Source: Ga0077527 sp964433345
Lineage (GTDB): Bacteria > Pseudomonadota > Gammaproteobacteria > Burkholderiales > SG8-41
Assembly: GCA_964433345.1 (NCBI GenBank)
Contig: CAYSQJ010000005.1
Span: forward strand, 1 to 64,000
Direction of reading: 5' to 3'
Length of the DNA: 64,000 bases
Both the position numbers and the translations under genes were made by a program. This document shows positions 1-9,550 of this stretch, in pieces (position 1 is the stretch's first letter; each line of letters starts with the position of its first letter). The notes beneath the pieces were generated by a model. It was not told the DNA's origin and did no database searches. It saw nothing but the letters and a program-made list of their open reading frames with translations.

Positions 1-1787
<1,787 letters not shown>

Positions 1788-1890
1788 TCCCGGAACCCAA
1801 ATCGGGCTGGAATTCGGGCCCGCGTTGGGCTACAATTCGGCCCTTTGTTTCGCAGGGTGTTGCGTCGCGTGAGCGGCGGGCGCGGATGAC

Positions 1891-1966
1891 GGGTGCTTAG
1901 CTCAGCTGGTAGAGCGTCGCCCTTACAAGGCGAATGTCGGCGGTTCGATCCCGTCAGCACCCACCA
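1891..1966 (+). tRNA. tRNA-Val (anticodon TAC)
   Basis: Full cloverleaf of 76 nt. The 7-bp acceptor GGGTGCT/AGCACCC is perfect and the D-arm is GCTC...GAGC. The anticodon stem TCGCC/GGCGA carries loop CTTACAA with TAC at 1924-1926. The T-arm is GGCGG-TTCGATC-CCGTC, and CCA is encoded at 1964-1966. It lies about 100 nt after lon. A TACAAT hexamer at 1831-1836 could be its -10 box, but I see no good -35. Confidence 0.97.
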
Positions 1967-1975
1967 GAAATTTTA

Positions 1976-2052
1976 GGAGTGGTAGTTCAGTTGGTTAGAA
2001 TACCGGCCTGTCACGCCGGGGGTCGCGGGTTCGAGTCCCGTCCACTCCGCCA
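1976..2052 (+). tRNA. tRNA-Asp (anticodon GTC)
   Basis: Full cloverleaf of 77 nt with acceptor GGAGTGG/CCACTCC. The anticodon stem CCGGC/GCCGG holds loop CTGTCAC (GTC). The T-arm is GCGGG-TTCGAGT-CCCGT, the discriminator is G, and CCA is encoded. It sits 9 nt after tRNA-Val, so the two are almost certainly cotranscribed. Confidence 0.97.
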
Positions 2053-2060
2053 GCTATCGT

Positions 2061-2089
2061 AAAAAAGGCGAACCCGGTTCGCCTTTTTT
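2061..2089 (+). terminator. Rho-independent terminator after tRNA-Val/tRNA-Asp
   Basis: A perfect inverted repeat with stem AGGCGAACC/GGTTCGCCT around a single C, bordered by six A on the left and six T on the right. It starts 8 nt after the tRNA-Asp CCA and separates the tRNA unit from ppiD. Confidence 0.9.
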
Positions 2090-2129
2090 CTTATGGGCGC
2101 CCGCTCGGGCGCCGCAGCGAGGAGAGCAC

Positions 2130-4022
2130 ATGTTCGGACTGATCGAGAAGCACCGCAAAAAGGTCATGATCGGGATTTTCGTGGTGGTCATCCCGCCGTT
2201 TGCGTTCTTCGGCATCGACTCCTATTTCCAGGGATCCAGCGGCGGTGGCAGCGTGGCCACGGTGGGTGACTACCGGATATCGCAAGCCGAGTTTACGCAG
2301 GCATTGCAGGAACGCCAGGACATGCTGCGCAACGTGTCGGGAGGACGTCTGGATCCGGCGCTGCTCGACAGCCAGGAGCTGCGGCTGTCGGTGCTCGACA
2401 ACCTAGTGCAGCAGCAGCTGCTGATGCAGCGCGCGGTGCGTTCCGGCCTCGCAGTCAGTGACCGGCAGATCCAGGAAATCGTCGCCAACGTCGATGCCTT
2501 CAAGGAAGACGGCAAGTTCTCCTACGCCCGCTACGAGCAGGTGCTGCAGGCGCAGGGGATGACACCGCTCATATTCGAGCAGCGCGTGCGCCAGGACATC
2601 CTGGTCGACCACGTGACCCACCCGTACGCCGGATCCGCTTTCGTGTCGCGTGCGGAAGCTGCACTGCTGCTGCGCATCTCGGAGCAGCAGCGCGAGGTCA
2701 GCCATTTCACATTCTCCGCTGACCGTTTCCTGCCCCAGGTCAAGCTGGAGCCCGATGCGGCGAAAAAATACTATGACAGCCACCAGGACGAGTTCCGCAC
2801 TCCGGAGCAGGTGCGCATCGAGTTTGTGACCCTGAGTGCCGACGCCCTCGCCGGGCAACTGCAGCCCGCGGCGGCCGATGTGCGCAGGGCGTATGACGAG
2901 AATGCCAAGCGCTTCGTAGTCCGCGAATCACGCCAGGCAAGCCACATCCTGATCACGCCCGAGGGTGACGGTGCGGAAGCCAAAAAGAAGGCAAAGGCGA
3001 AGGCCGACGAACTGCATGCCCAGCTGAAAAAGAATCCGGCCGGGTTTGCCGCGCTGGCGAAGCAGCATTCCCAGGATCCGGGATCCGCGGCCAACGGCGG
3101 CGACCTCGGCTTCTTCGAGCGCGGCTCGATGGTGAAGGCCTTCGACGACGCGGTGTTCTCGATGAAGCCCGGCGAGATCTCGGCGCCGGTGGAGAGCGAA
3201 TTCGGCTGGCACATCATCCGTCTCGCAGCGGTGCGCGGCGGCAAAGGCAAGAGCTTCGAGGAGGCGCGCCCGGAGATCGAGGCGGAACTGAAAAAGCAGC
3301 TTGCTTCGCGCAGATTCGCCGAACTGGCGGAGTCGTTCAGCAACACGCTGTTCGAGCAGTCCGACAGCCTGAAACCGGCAGCCGAGCTGATCAAGGCGCA
3401 GCCGCAGACCAGCGGCTGGATAGCGCGTGCCGGCACGGACAACGCGATGCTGGGCAACCAGAAGCTGCTGCAGGCGGTTTTTTCGGAGGATGTGCTGAAG
3501 AACGGCCGCAACACCGAGGCCATCGAGGTGGCGCCGGGCGTGCTGGTCGGTGCGCGCGTGGCCGAGCACAAGCCTGCTTCGATCCAGCCTTTCGACCAGA
3601 TCAGCGGCGCGCTGGTGAAAAAGCTGATGCTGCAGCAGGCCAGCCAGCTCGCGGCGCAGGAAGGCAGGGCCCGTCTCGAGGCACTGCGCCAGGGCAAGGA
3701 CGCCCAGGTGGCATGGACCGCGCCGCAGCTGGTCGGCCGCAATGATCCGAAAGGCCTTCCGGGCGAGATATTGCGCCAGGCTTTCAAGACTGACACCGCC
3801 AAGCTGCCGGCGTACTCGGGCACCGAGATTCCGGGCGGCGGCTATGCGCTGGTGCGTGTCGGCAAGGTGCAGGAAGTGGCCGAAGGCGCCAAGGACAAGC
3901 AGAATGCGATCGCCCAGACCATGCGCCAGGTGGCCGCGCAGGCCGAGCTGGCGGCGTACATGGACAGCCTGAAAAAGAAGACGGAAACCAGCATCCGCCA
4001 GGAAGCCATAGAACGGAAATAA
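2130..4022 (+). CDS. ppiD: Periplasmic folding chaperone / peptidyl-prolyl isomerase, PpiD type
   Basis: Inner-membrane-anchored chaperone that assists outer-membrane and periplasmic protein folding. It has 630 residues, the usual length. An N-terminal membrane anchor lies at about residues 10-32 (VMIGIFVVVIPPFAFFGI), followed by a SurA-N-like helical region to about 250. A parvulin rotamase domain spans about 268-366 (ASHILI, GGDLGFFERG, FGWHIIRL), and a C-terminal helical domain has basic-rich ends. The start is supported by GAGGAGAG about 6 nt upstream of ATG 2130. The lon-tRNA-ppiD neighbourhood is common in betaproteobacteria. Whether the parvulin domain is catalytically active cannot be told by eye; in E. 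coli PpiD it is not. The gene is convergent with fabI. Confidence 0.93.
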   Translation: MFGLIEKHRKKVMIGIFVVVIPPFAFFGIDSYFQGSSGGGSVATVGDYRISQAEFTQALQERQDMLRNVSGGRLDPALLDSQELRLSVLDNLVQQQLLMQRAVRSGLAVSDRQIQEIVANVDAFKEDGKFSYARYEQVLQAQGMTPLIFEQRVRQDILVDHVTHPYAGSAFVSRAEAALLLRISEQQREVSHFTFSADRFLPQVKLEPDAAKKYYDSHQDEFRTPEQVRIEFVTLSADALAGQLQPAAADVRRAYDENAKRFVVRESRQASHILITPEGDGAEAKKKAKAKADELHAQLKKNPAGFAALAKQHSQDPGSAANGGDLGFFERGSMVKAFDDAVFSMKPGEISAPVESEFGWHIIRLAAVRGGKGKSFEEARPEIEAELKKQLASRRFAELAESFSNTLFEQSDSLKPAAELIKAQPQTSGWIARAGTDNAMLGNQKLLQAVFSEDVLKNGRNTEAIEVAPGVLVGARVAEHKPASIQPFDQISGALVKKLMLQQASQLAAQEGRARLEALRQGKDAQVAWTAPQLVGRNDPKGLPGEILRQAFKTDTAKLPAYSGTEIPGGGYALVRVGKVQEVAEGAKDKQNAIAQTMRQVAAQAELAAYMDSLKKKTETSIRQEAIERK

Positions 4023-4080
4023 GCCGGGAATGCTAAGCCGGCAAGGTGCGGCGCGGGCCGCGTCTCCCGGGCGGTTTTGA

Positions 4081-4869
4081 TTACTCCCCGCGCATGCCGC
4101 CGACGACGGTATTGAAGCCGCAGTCGACGTAGGTGATTTCCCCGGTCACGCCGGCGGCGAGGTCGGACAGCAGGAAAGCCGCTGCATTGCCGACATCATC
4201 GATGGTGACATTGCGCCGCAGCGGGGCATTGTCCTCGACGAATTTCAGTATTTTTCCGAAACCGCCGATGCCGGCGGCGGCCAGGGTCTTGATCGGGCCC
4301 GCCGAGATGCCGTTGACGCGGATGCCGGACGGGCCGAGGTCGCTGGCGAGATATCGCACGCAGGCCTCCAGGCTGGCCTTGGCGAGTCCCATCACGTTGT
4401 AGTTGGGCACCGTGCGTTCGGCGCCGAGGTAGCTGAGGGTCAGCATTGCCCCGGACCGGCCAGCCATCAGCGGTGCCGCGCCTTTGGCCAGGGCCGCGAA
4501 ACTGTAGCTGCTGATGTCGTGAGCCATGGCAAAGGCCTCGCGGGTCAGGCCGTCGATGAAATTGCCCTTCAGGGCCTCGCGCGGCGCGAAGGCAATCGAA
4601 TGCAGCATGCCGTCGAGGCCGCCCCATTCAGACTGCAGCGACGAGAACAGCGCGGCGATCTGCTCGTCGCGGGTCACGTCGCAGGGCAGTACCGGCGCCG
4701 AGCCGAATTCGGCGGCAAGCTTGACCACGCGTTCCCGGATGTCCTCGCCCTGGTAGGTAAAGGCAAGCTGCGCGCCTTCACGGCTGGCGGCCCTGGCAAC
4801 GCCGTAGGCGATCGAACGGTTGGACAGCAGGCCGGTAATCAGGATCTTCTTGTCTTTCAGGAATGCCAT
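4081..4869 (-). CDS. fabI: Enoyl-[acyl-carrier-protein] reductase [NADH]
   Basis: Catalyses the last reduction of each fatty-acid elongation cycle in the cytoplasm. It has 262 residues, typical of FabI. Nucleotide-binding features are ITGLLSNRSIAYGVA at residues 11-25 and the CDV motif near 64. The catalytic pair is Tyr157 and Lys164 in YNVMGLAK (the FabI Tyr-X6-Lys spacing), with the second Tyr147 in SYLGAER. The end reads TYVDCGFNTVVGG, as in the family. It is transcribed towards ppiD. On its strand a TATAAT occurs at 4944-4939 but I see no convincing -35. The assignment is secure. Confidence 0.97.
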   Translation of the reverse strand: MAFLKDKKILITGLLSNRSIAYGVARAASREGAQLAFTYQGEDIRERVVKLAAEFGSAPVLPCDVTRDEQIAALFSSLQSEWGGLDGMLHSIAFAPREALKGNFIDGLTREAFAMAHDISSYSFAALAKGAAPLMAGRSGAMLTLSYLGAERTVPNYNVMGLAKASLEACVRYLASDLGPSGIRVNGISAGPIKTLAAAGIGGFGKILKFVEDNAPLRRNVTIDDVGNAAAFLLSDLAAGVTGEITYVDCGFNTVVGGMRGE

Positions 4870-4986
4870 GGCAGGTTTTCCGGGAGAGTGATGTACGTGA
4901 GTTGTTGCACGTGAACTTCGCGCAGTGATTTGCGGCCGATTATAACCAGAAGATGTGGCGGCGATTATCAGCTACACTTTCCGCCA

Positions 4987-7161
4987 ATGTCCCGCATCCG
5001 TCTCGGTCTGCTGCCATTGGTGCTCGCGCTTGTCGCGGGATGCGGCGGGGCGCCGTGGAACGATCCTTATCCCGCGGCCGATGCGGGTTCCAACACGCTT
5101 TACACCTCGTTCTCCGAGCGTCCCAAGCACCTCGACCCGGTGCAGTCCTATGCCGAGAACGAATTCGCGTTCATCGCCAATATCTACCAGCCGCCGCTGC
5201 AATACCACTACCTGAAGCGGCCCTTTGAACTCATTCCTTTCGGCGCCGAGGAGGTGCCGAAGCCCGTTTACCTTGATGCCGCGGGAAAGCCCCTGCCGGA
5301 CAGCGCCCCGGCGGAGCGCGTGGCCTTCAGCGAGTACGTGATCCGGATCAGGAAGGGCGTGCTTTACCAGCCGCATCCGGCGTTCGCGGTCGACGATGCT
5401 GGCAGGTTGCGCTACCACGCGCTGACTGCCGCCGAGCTGCGCGGCATCGACACCCTCGCCGATTTCCGGCACACGGGTACCCGCGAACTCGAGGCTGCGG
5501 ATTACGTGCACCAGATCAAGCGCCTTGCGCATCCGCGCCTGCATTCGCCGATCCTGCAGCTGATGAGCGGTTACGTGGTCGGCCTGCAGGAGCTGGCGAA
5601 GCGGCTGGCGAAGGAGGCCGCGGACCTGCCCGAGGGTGCCGCGATCGACCTTGCCGGACATGAACTCTCCGGCGTGCGCATCATTGACCGCCATACCTAC
5701 GCGATCCGCGTGCGCGGCAAGTATCCGCAGTTCGCCTACTGGCTGGCGATGCCTTTTTTCGCGCCGGTGCCGATCGAGGCCGACCGCTTCTACGGGCAGC
5801 CGGGAATGGCGGAGAGAAACATTACCCTCGACTGGTATCCGGTCGGCACCGGGCCGTACATGCTGACGGTCAACAATCCCAACCGCCAGATGGTGCTCGA
5901 ACGCAATCCGAACTACCGCGGCGAAGTCTATCCCGCAGAAGGCGAGTCCGGAGATGCCGAGCGCGGACTGCTGCGCGATGCCGGAAAACCGCTGCCCTTC
6001 ATCGACCGGGTCGTGTTCAGCCTCGAGAAGGAGCAGATTCCGTACTGGAACAAGTTCCTGCAGGGCTATTACGATGCCTCGGGCATCGGCTCGGATACCT
6101 TCGACCAGGCCGTGCAGTTCTCGGGGCAGGGCGACGTCACATTGACCGAGGACATGGAGCACCGCGGCATCCGCCTGCAGACCTCGCTGGCGACCACGGT
6201 GTTCTACCTCGGCTTCAACATGCTCGATCCCGTGGTGGGCGAGGCGGGCGGGGAGCGCGCGCGCAAGCTGCGGCTGGCTGCATCGATCGCCGTGGACCAG
6301 GAGGAGCTGATCTCGATCTTCCGCAACGGCCGCGGGCTGGCTTCGCACGGGCCGATTCCACCCGGCATTTTCGGCTATCGCGAGCCCGATGCGGCGGGAA
6401 TCAATCCCTACGTTTACGAGTGGCGCGACGGCGCAGCGCGGCGCAAGGACATCGAACAGGCGAAGAAGCTGCTCGCCGAGGCGGGTTATCCCGGCGGGCG
6501 CGACGCCAGGACCGGGCAGCCGCTGCTGCTGCATCTCGACACCACTTCCAGCGGCGCCGACAGCCGGGCGCGGCTTGACTGGTACGTGCGCCAGTTCGCG
6601 AAGCTCGGCGTGCAGCTGGTGATCCGTGCCACCGACTTCAACCGGCTGCAGGACAAGCTGCGGCGGGGAACCGCACAGCTTTATTTCCTCGGCTGGAATG
6701 CCGACTATCCCGATCCGGAGAATTTCCTGTTCCTGCTGCACGGCCCCCAGGCGCGGGCGAAGACCCAGGGCGAAAACGCCTCGAATTACCGCAATGCCGA
6801 ATACGACCGCCTGTTCGAGCGCATGAAGCACATGGCCAACGGCCCCGAGCGCCAGGCGATCATCGACCGCATGGTTGATCTGCTGCGCCACGATGCACCC
6901 TGGGTATGGAGCTTCTTCCCCAAGGACTACACACTGCATCACGGCTGGCTGTACAACCGCAAGCCCAACCAGATCGCCAACAACGGCCTCAAGTATCAGC
7001 GCCTGGATGTCGCGGAGCGCGCAGTGCGGCGGCATGAATGGAATCCGCCGCTGGTCTGGCCGCTGGCGCTGATCGGCGGACTGCTGGTGCTGGCAGTGCT
7101 GCCGGCGATGGCGGCCTACCGGCGCCGCGAGCGGCGCACTGCCGGCACGGGTGAGGCATGA
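4987..7161 (+). CDS. Peptide-type ABC transporter substrate-binding lipoprotein (family 5) with C-terminal membrane anchor
   Basis: Extracytoplasmic solute-binding protein of the oligopeptide/dipeptide (SBP_bac_5) family, expected to deliver peptides or similar substrates to the downstream permeases. I choose ATG 4987 because it begins a classical lipoprotein signal (hydrophobic run then LVAGC, Cys19); an upstream in-frame ATG at 4930 would bury that signal. The mature part has family features such as HLDPVQSY near the N-terminus and YPVGTGPYML. At 724 residues it is longer than usual (500-600). Oddly it ends with a hydrophobic helix (about residues 683-703, LALIGGLLVLAVLPAM) followed by RRRERR, so the protein could be held at both ends. 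ATGA overlap with the next gene marks an operon. The substrate is not predictable. Confidence 0.88.
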   Translation: MSRIRLGLLPLVLALVAGCGGAPWNDPYPAADAGSNTLYTSFSERPKHLDPVQSYAENEFAFIANIYQPPLQYHYLKRPFELIPFGAEEVPKPVYLDAAGKPLPDSAPAERVAFSEYVIRIRKGVLYQPHPAFAVDDAGRLRYHALTAAELRGIDTLADFRHTGTRELEAADYVHQIKRLAHPRLHSPILQLMSGYVVGLQELAKRLAKEAADLPEGAAIDLAGHELSGVRIIDRHTYAIRVRGKYPQFAYWLAMPFFAPVPIEADRFYGQPGMAERNITLDWYPVGTGPYMLTVNNPNRQMVLERNPNYRGEVYPAEGESGDAERGLLRDAGKPLPFIDRVVFSLEKEQIPYWNKFLQGYYDASGIGSDTFDQAVQFSGQGDVTLTEDMEHRGIRLQTSLATTVFYLGFNMLDPVVGEAGGERARKLRLAASIAVDQEELISIFRNGRGLASHGPIPPGIFGYREPDAAGINPYVYEWRDGAARRKDIEQAKKLLAEAGYPGGRDARTGQPLLLHLDTTSSGADSRARLDWYVRQFAKLGVQLVIRATDFNRLQDKLRRGTAQLYFLGWNADYPDPENFLFLLHGPQARAKTQGENASNYRNAEYDRLFERMKHMANGPERQAIIDRMVDLLRHDAPWVWSFFPKDYTLHHGWLYNRKPNQIANNGLKYQRLDVAERAVRRHEWNPPLVWPLALIGGLLVLAVLPAMAAYRRRERRTAGTGEA

Positions 7162-8135
7162 CCGCATACCTCGTCCGCCGCCTGGTCTATGGCCTCATCG
7201 TGCTGGCCGGCGTCAACGTGCTGACCTTCGCGCTGTTCTTCTTCGTCAATTCGCCCGATGACATGGCGCGCGCGCAGCTGGGTGCCAAGCGTGTCACGCC
7301 GGAGGCGGTGGAAAAGTGGAAGCGCGAACGGGGTTATGATAATCCATTGTTTTTAAACGAAAAAATGACCGGCATCGAGCGGGTTACCGAAACCGTCTTT
7401 TACGACAAGTCGCTGCGCCTGTTTGCCTTCCAGTTCGGCGCCTCGGACCAGGGGCGCAACATCGGCTACGACATCCGCAGCCGCATGTGGCCCAGCCTCG
7501 CGGTGCAGCTGCCGGCCTTCGTCATCGGCCTCGCCGTCTACATCTCGTTCGCGCTGCTGATGGCTTTTTTCCGCGCGACCTATGTCGATTTCTGGGGTGT
7601 GGTGCTGTGTGTGCTGATGATGTCGGTATCGACGCTGTTCTACATCATCGGCGGCCAGTATGTTTTCGGCAAGCTGTGGAGCCTGGTGCCGATCTCCGGC
7701 TATGACGGGGGATTCGAGGCCGTGAAATTCCTGGTGCTGCCGGTGCTGATCGGCGTCATTGCCGGCATCGGCGGCAGCGCACGCTGGTACCGGACGATAT
7801 TTCTCGAGGAAATCAGCAAGGATTATGTGCGTACTGCGCGGGCCAAGGGGCTGTCGGAGCTGCGGGTGCTGTTCCGGCACGTGCTGCAGAACGCGATGAT
7901 CCCGATCCTGACCGGCGTGGTGGTGGTGATTCCACTGCTGTTCATGGGGGCGCTGATCACCGAGTCCTTCTTCGGCATCCCCGGCCTTGGCAGCTACACC
8001 ATTGATGCCATCAGCCAGCAGGACTTCGCGATCGTGCGCGCGATGGTGTTCCTCGGTTCGGTGCTCTACATCATCGGCCTGATCCTGACCGACATTTCGT
8101 ACACCCTGGTCGACCCCAGGGTGCGCTTCTCTTGA
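7158..8135 (+). CDS. ABC transporter permease, OppB/DppB/YejB type
   Basis: First membrane subunit of the peptide-type importer. It has 325 residues and opens with the family hallmark YLVRRLVYGLIVLAGVNVLTF. A periplasmic segment follows, then a BPD-transporter core of about five helices. The EAA loop that contacts the ATPase is seen as DYVRTARAKGLSELRVLFRHVLQNA. The start overlaps the binding-protein stop (ATGA). The segment coding DNPLFLN (nt 7335-7359) is unusually AT-rich (ttg-ttt-tta) against its surroundings and matches the recurrent AT-rich element described separately. The length and order (SBP, B, C/E, fused ATPase) resemble yejABEF more than dpp. Confidence 0.9.
   Translation: MTAYLVRRLVYGLIVLAGVNVLTFALFFFVNSPDDMARAQLGAKRVTPEAVEKWKRERGYDNPLFLNEKMTGIERVTETVFYDKSLRLFAFQFGASDQGRNIGYDIRSRMWPSLAVQLPAFVIGLAVYISFALLMAFFRATYVDFWGVVLCVLMMSVSTLFYIIGGQYVFGKLWSLVPISGYDGGFEAVKFLVLPVLIGVIAGIGGSARWYRTIFLEEISKDYVRTARAKGLSELRVLFRHVLQNAMIPILTGVVVVIPLLFMGALITESFFGIPGLGSYTIDAISQQDFAIVRAMVFLGSVLYIIGLILTDISYTLVDPRVRFS
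7335..7359 (+). repeat. AT-rich element, copy 1 (inside the YejB-like permease gene)
   Basis: The core CATTGTTTTTAAAC matches the AT-rich consensus TATAAGTWATTGWTTTTA, centred on TTG at 7348. It lies in a coding region and shares the 12-mer ATTGTTTTTAAA with the copy in the NUDIX gene at 37.9 kb (opposite strand). Confidence 0.5.
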
Positions 8136-9550
8136 TGCCGGTCCGCATCGAGCTGCTGTGGAGCGACCTGCTGGTCTGGCTGCTGGTCGCCGGCCTTGTC
8201 GGGCTCGCGCTGTACACCCGGAAGCGGCCGCACCTCAGTGCGCCCTGGTTGCGGGTCGGCGCGAGTGCCAGCGGCATGGCGGCGGCGACGGTGCTGTCTG
8301 CCTTCGTGCTGGTCGGCCTGCTCGATTCGGTGCATTACCGCACTGCGCTGCCGCCCCAGAACGGCAAGCCGGCGTGGTCGACCGAGCTGCCGAGCCTTCT
8401 CGACCGGGTACTCGACCCGCTGCGTGCGGGCCGCGAAAAAACCTATTCGGCGCCTCTGGCAACCCATCTGTTTGCGAAGGAAACGGTGCAGCTGCCGGAC
8501 GGCAGCGAGGCCCGGGTATTCCCGCGATTGCGTCACGGCGGGGCGCATCTCGCAGACCCCGACGGGCGCTGGCCGGATGTCGCGGCGAAGGCATTCCGCG
8601 GCCTCGCGCAGGCCCTGCTGCTGTGGTTTGTCGTCGCCATCGGCGTGGCTGCGATGACGGCGCGCAGCCTGGGCTGCGGCATCGAAGCGGCCTGGCGCGA
8701 AGTATGGCGCGGGAGGACGCCGTTGCAGTGGCGCGCCGTGCTCTGTGCGCTGGGCGCGGTGCTGGTCGTCGCCGGGCCGGTGGCCGCGCTGGCGCCGCAT
8801 TACCATGTGCTGGGCACCGACAAGGTCGGCCAGGACGTGCTCTACCAGGCGCTCAAAAGCATACGCACGGGGCTGATCATAGGCACGCTGGCGACGCTGG
8901 TGACGCTGCCCTTCGCGCTGGTGCTCGGCGTGATGGCGGGTTATTTCCGCGGCTGGGTCGATGACCTGATCCAGTATCTGTACACCACGCTGTCCTCGAT
9001 TCCCGGCGTGCTGCTGATTGCCGCCGCGGTGCTGATGATGCAGGTCTACGTGGAGAACCACCCGCAACTGTTCCCGAGCACCGAGATCCGCGCCGATGTG
9101 CGGCTGCTCGCGCTGTGCGTGATCCTCGGCATCACCAGCTGGACGGGACTGTGCCGGCTGCTGCGGGGCGAGGTGCTCAAGCTGCGCGAACTGGAATACG
9201 TGCAGGCGGCCAAGGCATTCGGCGTGTCGAACTGGCGCATCATGATGCGCCACCTGACGCCTAACGTGATGCACATCGTGATGATCGCGATGGTGATGGA
9301 TTTCAGCGGCCTGGTGCTCGCCGAGGCAGTGCTGTCCTACATCGGCGTCGGCGTGGATCCGTCGATGATCAGTTTCGGCACAATGATCAACGGCGCAAGG
9401 CTGGAAATGGCGCGCGAACCCATGGTCTGGTGGTCGCTGGCGGCAGCCTTCGTGTTCATGCTCGCGCTGGTGCTCGCGGCCAACCTGTTTGCTGATGCGG
9501 TGCGTGACGCCTTCGATCCGCGGCTGATCATTTCCGGAGGGCGGCCATGA
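8135..9550 (+). CDS. ABC transporter permease, DppC/YejE type, with long N-terminal extension
   Basis: Second membrane subunit of the importer. The canonical part starts near residue 225 (HVLGTDKVGQDVLYQ, the OppC 'G-D-x-G-x-D' block) and contains the EAA loop YVQAAKAFGVSNWRIMMRHLTPN. It is preceded by about 200 extra residues with three to four membrane helices and a polar loop, making 471 residues against ~300-340 for usual DppC/YejE. I take ATG 8135, which overlaps the previous stop by one base (TGATG); a TTG three bases earlier is possible. The extension may dock the doubly anchored binding protein, but that is inference. Confidence 0.88.
   Translation: MPVRIELLWSDLLVWLLVAGLVGLALYTRKRPHLSAPWLRVGASASGMAAATVLSAFVLVGLLDSVHYRTALPPQNGKPAWSTELPSLLDRVLDPLRAGREKTYSAPLATHLFAKETVQLPDGSEARVFPRLRHGGAHLADPDGRWPDVAAKAFRGLAQALLLWFVVAIGVAAMTARSLGCGIEAAWREVWRGRTPLQWRAVLCALGAVLVVAGPVAALAPHYHVLGTDKVGQDVLYQALKSIRTGLIIGTLATLVTLPFALVLGVMAGYFRGWVDDLIQYLYTTLSSIPGVLLIAAAVLMMQVYVENHPQLFPSTEIRADVRLLALCVILGITSWTGLCRLLRGEVLKLRELEYVQAAKAFGVSNWRIMMRHLTPNVMHIVMIAMVMDFSGLVLAEAVLSYIGVGVDPSMISFGTMINGARLEMAREPMVWWSLAAAFVFMLALVLAANLFADAVRDAFDPRLIISGGRP

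Noticed and set aside
4905..4946. Promoter TTGCAC ... TATAAC for the ABC operon
   Set aside because: The spacer is 30 bp, too long for a sigma-70 promoter.
4972..7167. Long open frame (731 codons) on the minus strand across the binding-protein gene
   Set aside because: Antisense to a gene with clear family motifs; composition is typical of reversed GC-rich coding DNA and no motif is present.
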